From Paenibacillaceae bacterium (GTDB lineage Bacteria > Bacillota > Bacilli > Paenibacillales > NBRC-103111): a DNA stretch of 38,212 nt. The stretch is from positions 1 to 38,212 of the forward strand of contig JAQSYT010000008.1 of the NCBI GenBank assembly GCA_029256065.1, in the 5' to 3' direction. The notes under the pieces were generated by a model. The model was not told where the DNA came from. It made no database searches and was given only the letters and a program-made list of their open reading frames with translations. Shown here in pieces: positions 8,440 through 17,709 of the stretch (position 1 is the stretch's first letter; every line of letters starts with the position of its first letter). The translations under genes and the position numbers were made by a program.

Positions 8440-10734
8440 ATGGCTGCGCCCTTATTTCAGCCTCATAATGGTGTGCTCGACGTGGCTTACGCCCCGGAGG
8501 AGCATACGGAGATTACCGAAAATCCGCCCCGGTTCACCTGGATGCCCGCAGCTTTGGAGGGCGGCTCTTATCATCTGCAGCTGTCCGCGGACCCGGGTTT
8601 TACCCCGGAGGCAACCCGGGAGTATGCCGGTATCCCTTATAATCTGTTCACCCCGGATGATGTCTTAGCTCCGGGCAGCTATTACTGGCGCTACGCGCTG
8701 GAGGGAGAGAGCGGCGTCCTCTCCGAATGGAGCAAGATCAGAGCCTTCACCGTGGCGCCCGGCCTGCCGGAGACGCCCTTGCCCACCCGCGCCGGCAGGT
8801 ATGCGGCTGCGGCAGCAGCCCATCCCCGCCTCTGGCTGCAGGCGGAGGAGCTGCCCCGCTTCCGCGATGCGGTGAAGCGGGACCCTGAGAGCACCGGCTG
8901 GGCCGGGTTCCTGGCCGAAGCCGTCCAGCCTTGGGCGGAGCGGCCGCTGATTGCCGAGCCGCAGCCCTACCCGAACAACAAGCGGGTGGCTTCTCTATGG
9001 CGGCAGATGTACATCGACTGCCAGGAGATGCTCTACGCCATCCGGCATCTGGCCGTGGCGGGTGTGGTCCTGGAGGATGCGGAGCTGACTGCCAAGGCCA
9101 AGGCCTGGCTGCTCCATGCCGCCTCCTGGAATCCCGACGGCACTACCCACCGGGATTACAATGATGAAGCGGCCTTCCGCATGGCGGGTGCTTTGGCTTG
9201 GGGCTATGATTGGCTGCACGGTGAGCTGACGGAGGAGGAGCGGACGTTGGTTCGGAGTGTACTGCTTGAACGCACCCGCCAGGTGGCGTTCCATGTGATC
9301 GAACGCTCTCGGATTCACCATGTGCCCTACGACAGCCATGCAGTCCGTTCTCTGTCCTCCGTGCTGATCCCCTGCTGCACGGCCATGCTGGGTGAGGAAG
9401 AGGAAGCCCGGGATTGGCTGGACTATGCGCTGGAGTATTTTTCGGCTATGTATACCCCTTGGGGGGGCCAGGACGGAGGCTGGGCAGAGGGGGCCATGTA
9501 TTGGACCACCCAGATGGCCTTTGTCACCGAGGCGCTGAATCTGGTGCGCAAGTACACTGGCATCAACATGTACGACCGTCCTTTTTTCCGCAAAACGGGA
9601 GATTTCCCCTTATATACGCTGAGCCCGGATACCCTGCGGGCCAGCTTCTGCGACCAGTCCTCTCTGGGAGATCCGGTGAATTTGAAGACAGGCTTCAACA
9701 TCCGTCAGTTCGCCGGGGTGACCGGCAATGGCCTGTACCAGTGGTATTATGAGCAGACGCGGGAGCTGAACCCGGACAGCCAGAAGATCTTTTACAATTA
9801 CGGCTGGTGGGATTTCCGCTTCGACGAGATGGTGTACCGGTGGGATTATCCGCAGGTGGAGGCGGTGGCGCCCTTGCAGGCGGAGCCGTTGAAATGGTTC
9901 AGGGACGTGGGCTGGGTGGCGATGCACCACCGGATGGATGATCCCGCGGAGCATATGATGCTCCTGGCCAAAAGCAGCCGGTACGGCTCGGTCAGCCACA
10001 GCCACGGGGACCAGAACGCTTTCCTGCTTCATGCCTACGGGGAGCCGCTGGCGATTGAAAGCGGGTACTATGTGGCGTTCAACAGTACCATGCACATGCA
10101 ATGGCGCAAGGCCACACGCTCCAAGAATGTGATTCTCATTGACGGCCAAGGCCAGTATGCGGGCACAGATAAAACCAAGAATATGGCCGCTACAGGAACG
10201 GTGCTGGAAGCGTGGCACCGGGATGGCGTCAGCTATACCTCCATGGATGCAACTGATGCGTACAGGGAGCATGTGCCCTATATCCGCCGCTATTTACGGG
10301 AATATTATCGGGTGGACAGCGCTTAGGTGGTGGTAGTGGATTCAGTGGACCGGGCGCAGCCGGGGAAGGTGGATTGGCGGTTCCATACCCTGTATCCCAT
10401 GACGTTGAAGGGCCAAACCTTCCTGGTTAACGGGGTCAAAGCCCAGATGGAGGGGCGTTTTGTCTATAGCTCCTCAGGCGATTTGGCGTTGACCCAGGAT
10501 AGCGGATTTGCTGGCGCCGACCCGGCAGAGTGGGAGGGGCAGCCTGCCCATTGGCATCTGACAGCCTCCACCCGGGAGGCGGCAAGCCACCGGATTGTGA
10601 CTTTGCTTACGCCGCGCAAGGCGGGTTTGCAGGATTATGTGTCGTATTTTATGGATGACCAGGGACATGGGGTCCACTTATACTTTACTTACCAGGGTGT
10701 GAGCCGCCGGGTGGAGGTTGCCAAGCCGTATTAA
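8440..10734 (+). pseudogene. Heparinase II/III-like lyase with DUF4962 N-terminus, interrupted by an in-frame TAG
   Basis: A single reading frame from ATG8440 (GGAGG upstream) runs to TAA at 10734, broken once by TAG at 10324-10326. The first part is 628 aa: a fibronectin-like N-terminus (PPRFTWMPA, SYYWRYALEGES), then a toroid with YDSHAVRSL and GGWAEGAMYW, then a His motif SHSHGDQNAF near residues 517-526. The second part (135 aa, from 10327) continues the C-terminal beta-sandwich without any frame change. The stop falls at VDSA-stop-VVVVDSVD, where homologues typically have an aromatic residue before a hydrophobic strand ending in Asp. A TAT/TAC-to-TAG change is the simplest explanation. 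A truncated product, read-through or a sequence error are the alternatives. Confidence 0.8.
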
Positions 10735-10851
10735 GCGGCAGGGCAGCGGAAGCATATGCTGCGCAGCTGGTGACGGGAGGTTTACGCCTCTCTATCGGCT
10801 TGCCAGCAGCGGAAGGGTTTTCCCGCTATCGGTCCAGCCGGAGTTTACCTG

Positions 10852-10984
10852 TAACGGAACCCAGTGATGCTTAGAGTGGAAAATCAGCCTAGTTTTAGTT
10901 TTAACGGAATTCAGAAGCTCTTACAGGGGGATGACGAGTCCCCAACGCCGATTTTCTCCCGCTAAGCGTCTCCTGGTTCCGTTA
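10852..10984 (+). repeat. Dispersed 50-bp repeat array, locus 2
   Basis: Two direct units begin TAACGGAA at 10852 and 10902, 50 bp apart. An inverted copy lies at 10962-10984 (TAACGGAACC read on the - strand, ending CGCTTAG like the first unit's TGCTTAG). The rest of the 536-bp gap (10735-11270) contains small hairpins and the promoter region of the solute-binding protein, but no plausible gene. Confidence 0.7.
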
Positions 10985-11155
10985 GCGCTCTGGCCGAGGG
11001 CAGGCTGGGAAAGACGCCGGTCTGCATTATCGGTCCGTATCGCCGGTTAGCAGATGTGGTCCGCAGCTCCGATCTGCAGCTCCAGAAAGTACAGCAGCAT
11101 GTGGCGTTTTACACGCCGATCTAAAAAAATGACAATCCCACATAGAATCAATCCA

Positions 11156-11184
11156 TTGTGGCAATCCCGCCCCGGCGATAAGAT
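11156..11184 (+). promoter_or_regulatory. Candidate sigma-A promoter of the solute-binding protein gene
   Basis: The -35 candidate is TTGTGG (11156-11161) and the -10 candidate TAAGAT (11179-11184), separated by 17 bp. It lies about 85 bp upstream of the start codon and just upstream of a perfect palindrome. The hexamers are imperfect, so this is moderate evidence. Confidence 0.45.
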
Positions 11185-11200
11185 AAAGCCATGAAAGATG

Positions 11201-11221
11201 AAGCGTTTACAAAAAACGCTT
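11201..11221. promoter_or_regulatory. Perfect 8-5-8 palindrome, candidate operator
   Basis: AAGCGTTT (11201-11208) and AAACGCTT (11214-11221) are exact inverse copies around ACAAA. The site sits just downstream of the predicted -10. That position suits a repressor. The arms resemble CcpA/LacI-type half-sites, but spacing differs from a standard cre. Confidence 0.5.
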
Positions 11222-11270
11222 TATACCACTCAGTCATCTGCCTATATGGATAAAAAGGGAGAGGTTCGCA

Positions 11271-12833
11271 ATGAAAAAATGGCTTGGCGTATGTCTCACC
11301 GCCGCATTGGCTGCCGGCGTTGCAGCAGGCTGCGGAAACGACAGTAAAGAAGGGGAAAGCGGCACCCCCGCAGCTTCCAAAGCCCCCGAAAAAACCAAAT
11401 TCTCCATCTCGCTCCGGACATTGGCCTTCAACTACGTGGAGAAGTCACCCGACATCAACAACGACAAATGGGTGAAGAAGATGGAGGAGATGACTAACTC
11501 CGATCTGGATATTGTGCTGGTGCCCCATAAGGAATATGAGCAAAAGATGGTGCAGATGTTTGCCACCAACGACATTCCCGATGTGGTACAGGGTGCAGGC
11601 GGCGTCAATGGCAAGGAGATGGCCGGCTCTGTAGCAGCTGGCGTGTTCATGCCGCTGGATGATCTGCTGAAGCAATACGGCCCTAACCTGCTGAAGAAAA
11701 TTCCGAAGGATGCTTGGGATAACGTAAGCTACCAAGGCAAGATTTACGCCATTCCGGAATATCTGTCCAACCCGTCCCGCCGTGCCACCTGGATCCGCAA
11801 GGATTTGCTGGACCAAACCGGCCTGCCTGTACCGAAAACCGTGGAAGAATATCTGAACGTGCTGCGTGCCTTCAAAAAGCTGGGCCTCGAGAATCCGTAC
11901 ATGGGCCGCCAGGACTTCAAGTATGCTGATACCTTCTTCGGACCGTATGACGTCTATCCGTACCTGTCCATGTTTGAGGAAGTGAACGGCCAGGTTCAGC
12001 CCAAATTTATGGACAACGAAAACATGATGAAGGCGCTGCAAACCTACAAAACCATGTACGACGAAGGCCTCATCAACAAGGAATTTGCCACTATCAATGC
12101 CACCAACTACAAGAATGCTATCCTCGCCGGCAAAGCGGGCATGTGGACCATGAACGCCAACGAGCTTCTCCAATGGGAGCAGCAGCTGAAATCCACCATT
12201 CCTGGCGCCAAGCTGGAGATCATTCCTTCTCCTGTAGGACCTGACGGCAAGGGCGGCTATTATCTCTACGGCTCCGTTACCCGCGCTTACTTCGTCAAGG
12301 AAGGCACCAAGAATGCGGCCGACATCATCAAGTTCTTTGACTGGATGCTCAGCGACGAGGCGGAAAAATTCTTCACCTACGGCATCAAGGATGAAACCTA
12401 TAAGGAAGAGAACGGCAAAATTTCCTATACCTCGCCTACCGAAGCCAATGGTATTGATGAAGAACGCTACCGCCAGTCCTTCCTGTGGCTGGTCCAGGAT
12501 ACCACCTACAACAAGGGCTCACTCAGCCTGACAGAGGAAGGCAAGAATCTGATTAAGGTATACGACACGATTCTGGCAAAGGAAGGCCGCGACGGCATCC
12601 AGTTTGACCCGCGTCTGGACGCACTGGTAAAAAATCCGGATGTTGCTCCTAACTCCGATACTGCACCTCCCGTGCTGTTGACCCACATGGTTAAGATGGT
12701 TTACGGCAAGGAGCCGATCAGTGACTGGCCCAAGGCTGTGGATGAGTGGCTCTCCAAGGGCGGCAAGGATGTCATCAAGGAAGCAACCGAGAAGTACAAG
12801 AACAAGCTCGGCGTCACCATGTCCCGCAGATAG
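11271..12833 (+). CDS. Extracellular solute-binding lipoprotein, sugar ABC transporter (LplA-like)
   Basis: Substrate-binding protein of 520 aa, exported and lipid-anchored. The signal peptide MKKWLGVCLTAALAAGVAAGC ends in a lipobox whose Cys is residue 21. A Gly/Ser/Lys linker follows, then the large family-1 type binding fold (NDIPDVVQGAG, AIPEYLSNPSRRATWIRKD, KAGMWTMNANE, FFDWMLSDEAEKFFTYG). The length of about 520 aa is usual for the LplA group that works with LplB/LplC permeases. It has its own promoter and operator and a strong terminator. Although 9 kb from the permease pair, it is the only sugar-type binding protein in the window and is the likely partner. Confidence 0.92.
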   Translation: MKKWLGVCLTAALAAGVAAGCGNDSKEGESGTPAASKAPEKTKFSISLRTLAFNYVEKSPDINNDKWVKKMEEMTNSDLDIVLVPHKEYEQKMVQMFATNDIPDVVQGAGGVNGKEMAGSVAAGVFMPLDDLLKQYGPNLLKKIPKDAWDNVSYQGKIYAIPEYLSNPSRRATWIRKDLLDQTGLPVPKTVEEYLNVLRAFKKLGLENPYMGRQDFKYADTFFGPYDVYPYLSMFEEVNGQVQPKFMDNENMMKALQTYKTMYDEGLINKEFATINATNYKNAILAGKAGMWTMNANELLQWEQQLKSTIPGAKLEIIPSPVGPDGKGGYYLYGSVTRAYFVKEGTKNAADIIKFFDWMLSDEAEKFFTYGIKDETYKEENGKISYTSPTEANGIDEERYRQSFLWLVQDTTYNKGSLSLTEEGKNLIKVYDTILAKEGRDGIQFDPRLDALVKNPDVAPNSDTAPPVLLTHMVKMVYGKEPISDWPKAVDEWLSKGGKDVIKEATEKYKNKLGVTMSRR

Positions 12834-12864
12834 ATTGCGGAGCAGGGGCAGCATCTATACAATC

Positions 12865-12899
12865 AAAACCGGCACAGGGAAACCTGTCCGGTTTTTTTT
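12865..12899 (+). terminator. Intrinsic terminator after the solute-binding protein
   Basis: Stem AAAACCGG-ACAGG/CCTGT-CCGGTTTT with one bulged C and loop GAAA, followed by a run of eight T. It ends the carbohydrate region before the sulfur cluster. Confidence 0.9.
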
Positions 12900-13043
12900 G
12901 CCGTTCGGCCAAGACAGCCTCCAGCTGCTCCCAGTTCGGATTTTTCCTATATTTCTCCTGCAGACTGTTTCTATAATAAATACCAAGTAATATTATTGGG
13001 TTACATAATTTTGTAAGGGGCCAATATGAAGGGAGGACAATGG

Positions 13044-14000
13044 ATGGACAATATCCGACATAGTATCGTGGAATTGGTGGGCGGCACCCCGCTTGTGGAG
13101 CTGCACCGGCTGGAGGAGCAGCGGGATATTGAGGCGAGGCTTCTCGCCAAGCTGGAGTTTTTCAATCCGGCAGGAAGTGTGAAGGACAGGATCGCCAAGC
13201 ACATGATTGAACAGGCGGAAAAGGAGGGCAGGCTGCTGCCGGGAGGAACTGTCATCGAGGCCACCAGCGGCAACACCGGCATCGGCCTGGCCGCTGTGGC
13301 TGCAGCCAAGGGATATAAGGCGATCATTGTTATGCCAGATAACCTAAGCGCCGAGCGGATCAGCATTCTCCAGGGTTATGGGGCTCAAGTGATACTAACG
13401 CCGGGAGAGCTGAACATGGCGGGGGCCGGAGCCAAGGCCGAGGAGATTCTGGCACAGACGGAGGGAGGCTTCATGCCCCGGCAGGGCGGCAACCCCTATA
13501 ATCCCCAGGCCCACAAGGAAACCACAGGCCCGGAAATCTGGGCGGATACGGACGGGCAGGTGGATATCTTCGTCTCCACGGTTGGTACCGGAGGTACATT
13601 GGCGGGAGTGGGTGCTTTTCTCCGGGAAAAGAAGCCGGAAATCCGGCTTATAGCAGTAGAGCCTGCCGGCAGTCCCCTGCTCTCCGGCGGACAGCCGGGA
13701 CCCCATCAAATCCAGGGAATTGGGGGCGGAATGATCGCTCCGGTGACCCGGCAGGACCTGATGGACGAGATTATTACGGTTACGGATGAGGATGCCTTTG
13801 CCGAGGCGCGGAATTTAGCGCGGACTGAGGGATTGTCCGTGGGCATTTCGGCGGGAGCGGCCATTTGGGCGGCCCTCCAGGTGGCGCGGCGCCCCGAAAA
13901 CCGTGGCAAAAGCATCGTGGTGATCATTCCCGATTCGGGAGAGCGTTATTTGTCCTCCGGTTTATATGACAGGAATCTATATTCTACAGGGGAGAGATAA
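13044..14000 (+). CDS. cysK: Cysteine synthase (O-acetylserine sulfhydrylase), PLP-dependent
   Basis: Makes L-cysteine from O-acetylserine and sulfide in the cytoplasm; 318 aa. The PLP lysine is Lys47 in NPAGSVKDR. The substrate loop is EATSGNTGIGLA, the phosphate-binding loop STVGTGGTLAGV, and the C-terminal region has SVGISAGAA. The in-frame ATG at 13026 precedes GGGAGG (13031-13036), which is spaced 7 bases from ATG13044; the latter is chosen. A TATAAT at 12972-12977 is a possible -10, without a clear -35. It heads the sulfur cluster and ends 2 bp before the GNAT gene. CBS-like and CysM-like variants cannot be fully excluded. Confidence 0.93.
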   Translation: MDNIRHSIVELVGGTPLVELHRLEEQRDIEARLLAKLEFFNPAGSVKDRIAKHMIEQAEKEGRLLPGGTVIEATSGNTGIGLAAVAAAKGYKAIIVMPDNLSAERISILQGYGAQVILTPGELNMAGAGAKAEEILAQTEGGFMPRQGGNPYNPQAHKETTGPEIWADTDGQVDIFVSTVGTGGTLAGVGAFLREKKPEIRLIAVEPAGSPLLSGGQPGPHQIQGIGGGMIAPVTRQDLMDEIITVTDEDAFAEARNLARTEGLSVGISAGAAIWAALQVARRPENRGKSIVVIIPDSGERYLSSGLYDRNLYSTGER

Positions 14001-14002
14001 GC

Positions 14003-14431
14003 ATGGAGGTTATACGGGTAACGGAGAACTGGCAGCGGGCAGCTGTCTACTGGCTGCGTATTCAGGTTTTTGTGGAGGGTCAAAGCATCCCGCTGGAAAT
14101 GGAATTCGACGCGCGTGACGGGGACGGCACCCGTTATGTGCTGATTATGGAGGATCACCGGCCCATTGCAACGGCCAGGCTGTACACGGATGATGACGGG
14201 GCGGCACGGATCGGACGGGTCGGTGTGGCGGCGGGCAGCCGCGGGCTGGGAGTAGGGCGCAGAGTGATTGAGGAGGCGGAGGCCTGGGCCAGAGAGTTGG
14301 GTATCCGCAGGATTATCATAACCAGCCAGAAGCATGCGGTGGGTTTTTATGAGCGTCTGGGGTATTCGGTGAACCCGGACATTGTGTTCCAATCCCGGAT
14401 TCCTATTGTGCATACAGAAAAGAACCTGTAA
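14003..14431 (+). CDS. GNAT-family N-acetyltransferase (first copy)
   Basis: Acetyl-CoA-dependent acetyltransferase of 142 aa. It shows strand-loop IGRVGVAAGSRGLGVGRRVIEEA (acetyl-CoA pyrophosphate loop, RGLGVGR) and the C-terminal HAVGFYERLGY motif near residues 112-122. GGGGAGAG overlaps the cysK stop, so the two genes are coupled. In Bacillus, GNATs in cystine/S-conjugate operons (ytmI, yxe type) acetylate the amino group of S-substituted cysteines before breakdown. By position this protein could do the same, but that is inference. Confidence 0.88.
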   Translation: MEVIRVTENWQRAAVYWLRIQVFVEGQSIPLEMEFDARDGDGTRYVLIMEDHRPIATARLYTDDDGAARIGRVGVAAGSRGLGVGRRVIEEAEAWARELGIRRIIITSQKHAVGFYERLGYSVNPDIVFQSRIPIVHTEKNL

Positions 14432-14530
14432 TTTTCTGTTCCGATTTTTACTATATTTCAATCCGGGCTTATCTTAAACTGTTAAAAACAGATCATGTTA
14501 CTCGGAATTAATCAGGAGGCTGAAAAAACC

Positions 14531-15484
14531 ATGGCTGAAGTAAAGACTCTCGCATCCGAATTAACCAAGGAAATCGGGAACAACGGCTCCTTTGTCCGGC
14601 AGCAGAACCGTTTCACCACCCCCTTCGGGGATGGGCCGGGAGAGCTTCCCGTAGAGGCCGGACGCTACCGGATCCTATGGGCGGCTATCTGCCCATGGGC
14701 TCACCGCTCCATCATTGTCCGCAGGCTGCTGGGCTTGGAGGAGGTTATCAGTGTGGGCACCGCCAGTCCCATCCGCACGGAGCACGGCTGGGAGTTCTCC
14801 CTGGATAAGGGCGGTGTGGACCCGGTGCTGGGCATCCGCTATCTGCCTGAGATATACAAGGAGACCGATCCAACCTATGAAGGCAGGGCTACCGTGCCTA
14901 CCGTAGTGGATGTTACCACCCGCCAAGTCGTCAACAACGACTACTTCAGACTCACCAATTATTGGGAGACCGTATGGTCCACATACCATAAACCGGGGGC
15001 GCCGGACCTCTACCCGGAGCAGCTGCGCCAGGAGATCGACGAGCTGAACGATGTGCTGTTCCATGAGGTGAACAACGGCGTCTACAAGGCGGGTTTTGCC
15101 CGCTCCCAGGAGGCGTATGAAGCGGCTTACGATGTGCTGTTCGCCCGGTTGGACCAGCTGGAGGAGCGCCTGGCTAACCAACGCTATCTGTTCGGCAATG
15201 CCATCACCGATTCGGATATCCGGCTGTATGTCACGCTGGTGCGCTTCGACGCCGCCTATTATTCCGCCTTCCGCACCAACCGGAACCGGCTGGTGGATTT
15301 CCCCAACCTGTCCGCCTACGCCAGAGATCTGTACCAAACACCGGGCTTCGGGGATACCACCGATTTTGACGCCATCAAGAAGGGCTACCATCTGGGCCAA
15401 ATCGCCAACAACCCATACCGGCTCCTGCCCAAGGGACCGGATCTGAGCTTCTGGAATACACCACACGGGAGGGAAACGCTATGA
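14531..15484 (+). CDS. Glutathionyl-hydroquinone reductase-like protein (Xi-class GST, ECM4/YqjG family), copy 1
   Basis: 317 aa, thioredoxin-like N-domain with the catalytic Cys54 in CPWAHR and an all-helical C-domain with ITDSDIRLYVTLVRFDAAYY and ARDLYQTPGFGDTTDFDAI, both hallmarks of the GHR group. Family members reduce glutathionylated hydroquinones using thiols. The earlier in-frame ATG at 14495 lacks an SD; AGGAGG at 14514-14519 serves ATG14531. Its stop overlaps the next copy's start (ATGA). Bacillales generally make bacillithiol, so the true thiol partner is open. Confidence 0.9.
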   Translation: MAEVKTLASELTKEIGNNGSFVRQQNRFTTPFGDGPGELPVEAGRYRILWAAICPWAHRSIIVRRLLGLEEVISVGTASPIRTEHGWEFSLDKGGVDPVLGIRYLPEIYKETDPTYEGRATVPTVVDVTTRQVVNNDYFRLTNYWETVWSTYHKPGAPDLYPEQLRQEIDELNDVLFHEVNNGVYKAGFARSQEAYEAAYDVLFARLDQLEERLANQRYLFGNAITDSDIRLYVTLVRFDAAYYSAFRTNRNRLVDFPNLSAYARDLYQTPGFGDTTDFDAIKKGYHLGQIANNPYRLLPKGPDLSFWNTPHGRETL

Positions 15485-16494
15485 CAACAACACCCAATGT
15501 ACGGGTAAGACCCAAGGAAATCGAGCAGGAGATTGACGGGAAGGGCTTTTTTGTCCGGCAAAAGAACCGCTTCACCACTCCCTTCGGAGAAGGGGAGGGG
15601 AAGCTTCCCGTAGAGGCTGGGCGCTACCGGCTGATCTGGGCCAAGGGCTGCCATTGGTCCAACCGGGCCTCCATCGTGCGGGAGCTGCTGGGTTTGGAGG
15701 ACGCCATCGGCATCAATCTGGTGGGGCGCGGCAAGCATGAGCAGGACCTGGGCTGGGAATTTGTTTTCGACGAGGGCGGCAAGGACCCGGTGCTGGGCAT
15801 CCAGTTTCTAAGCGAGGCCTATTACAAGGCAGACCCGGATTACACCGGCAGGCCCACCGTACCGGCGGTCGTCGATGTGACCACAGGCAAGGTGGTCAAC
15901 AATGATTATGTGTGGCTCTCCAACTATCTGGAGAACGAATTCGCCTCTCTCCACAAGCCGGGGGCGCCGGATCTGTATCCTGCCCACCTGCGTGAGGAGA
16001 TCAACGCGTATAACGACTTTCTTTTCGACAATGTAAATAACGGTGTCTACAAGGGAATGTTTGCCCAGTCCATTGAGGCCTACAATGATGCCTTCACCCA
16101 TTTGTACGCAGCGCTGGATGCCATCGAGGAGCGGCTCTCCACCCGGCGCTTCCTGTTCGGGGATTATGTCACCGACTCCGATGTGCGGCTGTTTGTGACC
16201 CTGGCCCGTTTTGACACCTATTACTTCAAGAATCTGGGCCCGCTGCGCAACCGGATTGTGGATTTTAAGAATATTTGGGGTTATGCCCGCGACCTGTATG
16301 AGATTCCGGCCTTCAAGAACAACACCTACCTGCGGGATCTGGCCAAGTCCAACGCACGGGGCGACAAGTCCGGCATCTTCATTGACTACAATACCCGCTT
16401 CTGGGATCAAATCGATTACGAGGGACTGTGGTCCCAGCCCCATGACAGGCAGACTAAAAGCACCGATCCGGAGCATAAATTCTACGTCAAGTAA
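15481..16494 (+). CDS. GHR-like protein, copy 2, with altered active-site motif
   Basis: 337 aa, clearly homologous along its length to copy 1 (RQKNRFTTPFGEGEGKLPVE; DPVLGIQFL; VTDSDVRLFVTLARFDTYYF; ARDLYEIPAF). The catalytic Cys is kept (Cys57), but the motif reads CHWSNR in place of CPWAHR, losing the cis-Pro-adjacent proline and the His-Arg environment. It also has a C-terminal extension of about 15 residues (ending EHKFYVK). It starts within the stop of copy 1, so the two proteins are made together, perhaps as a heterodimer with one specialised subunit (inference). Confidence 0.87.
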   Translation: MTTTPNVRVRPKEIEQEIDGKGFFVRQKNRFTTPFGEGEGKLPVEAGRYRLIWAKGCHWSNRASIVRELLGLEDAIGINLVGRGKHEQDLGWEFVFDEGGKDPVLGIQFLSEAYYKADPDYTGRPTVPAVVDVTTGKVVNNDYVWLSNYLENEFASLHKPGAPDLYPAHLREEINAYNDFLFDNVNNGVYKGMFAQSIEAYNDAFTHLYAALDAIEERLSTRRFLFGDYVTDSDVRLFVTLARFDTYYFKNLGPLRNRIVDFKNIWGYARDLYEIPAFKNNTYLRDLAKSNARGDKSGIFIDYNTRFWDQIDYEGLWSQPHDRQTKSTDPEHKFYVK

Positions 16495-16510
16495 AGGAGC
16501 GTACACATCC

Positions 16511-17638
16511 ATGAGCAAAACCGGTACACGAACAGCTCCATTCCGTTTTGATGTGGTGGGAAGCTTCCTGCGGCCCTCAGCATTAAAGGAGGCCCGGGCG
16601 AAGCATGCCAAGGGCGAGCTTACAGCGGAAGCGTTGAAGGTAGTAGAAGACAAGGCGATCACCGAATTGGTGGAGAAGCAGCGGCAAGCCGGGCTGCAGG
16701 TGGCTACGGACGGCGAGTTCCGCCGGAGCTGGTGGCATCTGGATTTCTTCTGGGGTTTGCAGGGCGTGGAGAAAACCGTCTCTGATTCCACCAATGTATT
16801 CAAGGGTGTGGAGACCCGGGCCGAGTCCTCCGCCTTAACCGGAAGAATCAGCGGAGAAAATCATCCGTTCCTGGAGCACTTCAGGTTTGTTCAGAGCATC
16901 GCCGCTCCCGGTGTGGTGGTCCGCCAAACCATTCCTTCTCCCACCCAGTTCCTGCTGCATCTGGTTTCCCCCAAGAACATTGAGAATACCAGCCTGTTCT
17001 ATCCCAACAAGGAGGAGCTGATCCAGGACATTGTCCGGGCTTACAAAACCGTGCTAGCGGATCTGTATCAATTAGGCTGTCGGAATGTCCAGCTGGATGA
17101 CTGCTCCTGGGGGCAATTTTTTGAAGGGCGCTCCAAGGCGTTTAATCCGGACCGCAGCAGTGACGAGGAGCGGAAAGAGGAGAAGCTGCGGGTGAACAAC
17201 CTGGTGCTGGAGGGACGTCCTGACGACCTGGTAATCACCACGCACGTGTGCCGGGGGAATTTCCGCTCCACCTGGGCTACCTTCGGCGGTTATGAGCCGG
17301 TAGCAGAGGCGCTGTTTGCCAGAGAGCAGGTGGATGCCCTCTATCTGGAGTATGACTCCGACCGGGCAGGGGGCTTCGAGCCCTTGCGCCATGTGAGCAA
17401 AGACAAGAAGGTGGTGCTGGGACTGGTCACCTCCAAATCACCTGAGCTGGAGAGCAAGGAGGACATCATCCGGCGGATTCATGAGGCAGCCCAATACGTG
17501 GATCTGGACCGGCTTCATCTCAGCCCCCAATGCGGCTTTGCCTCTACGGAGGAGGGCAACATCCTGACGGAGGAGGAGCAATGGGCGAAGCTCCGGCTGA
17601 TCCGGGAAATTGCGGAAGAGGTATGGGGAAGCCGCTGA
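16511..17638 (+). CDS. Cobalamin-independent methionine synthase C-domain-like protein (YxjG/YxjH type)
   Basis: 375 aa, corresponding to the C-terminal catalytic barrel of MetE alone. The zinc ligands are visible as THVCRGNF (His and Cys), LEYDSDRAGGFEPL (Glu) and SPQCGFAS (Cys). It begins RFDVVGSFLRP, as in the YxjG/YxjH group, and has TDGEFRRSWWHLDFFWG. AAGGAG about 10 bases upstream fixes the start at ATG16511; the longer in-frame extension to 16211 lies inside copy 2 of GHR and is rejected. Such proteins transfer methyl groups to thiols, probably homocysteine. No S-box riboswitch is seen upstream. Confidence 0.9.
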   Translation: MSKTGTRTAPFRFDVVGSFLRPSALKEARAKHAKGELTAEALKVVEDKAITELVEKQRQAGLQVATDGEFRRSWWHLDFFWGLQGVEKTVSDSTNVFKGVETRAESSALTGRISGENHPFLEHFRFVQSIAAPGVVVRQTIPSPTQFLLHLVSPKNIENTSLFYPNKEELIQDIVRAYKTVLADLYQLGCRNVQLDDCSWGQFFEGRSKAFNPDRSSDEERKEEKLRVNNLVLEGRPDDLVITTHVCRGNFRSTWATFGGYEPVAEALFAREQVDALYLEYDSDRAGGFEPLRHVSKDKKVVLGLVTSKSPELESKEDIIRRIHEAAQYVDLDRLHLSPQCGFASTEEGNILTEEEQWAKLRLIREIAEEVWGSR

Positions 17639-17709
17639 TTGACATGTCAGACTATTAATGAGCTTTATATTTAACGACATCATTCATACATGACAAGGAG
17701 ACGAAGGAC

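Noticed and set aside
10324-10326. TAG as a pyrrolysine codon or recoding site
   Set aside because: No pyl genes are in the window, pyrrolysine is rare outside certain anaerobes, and no recoding structure is evident; a nonsense change is simpler.
14495-14530. Upstream ATG for GHR copy 1
   Set aside because: The good Shine-Dalgarno lies downstream of it and matches ATG14531.
16211-16510. N-terminal extension of the MetE-like protein
   Set aside because: It would overlap GHR copy 2 by nearly 300 bp and lacks an RBS; AAGGAG supports ATG16511.
12900-17709. S-box (SAM) riboswitch or T-box upstream of cysK or the MetE-like gene
   Set aside because: The leaders are short and no characteristic conserved elements or terminator/antiterminator pair were found.
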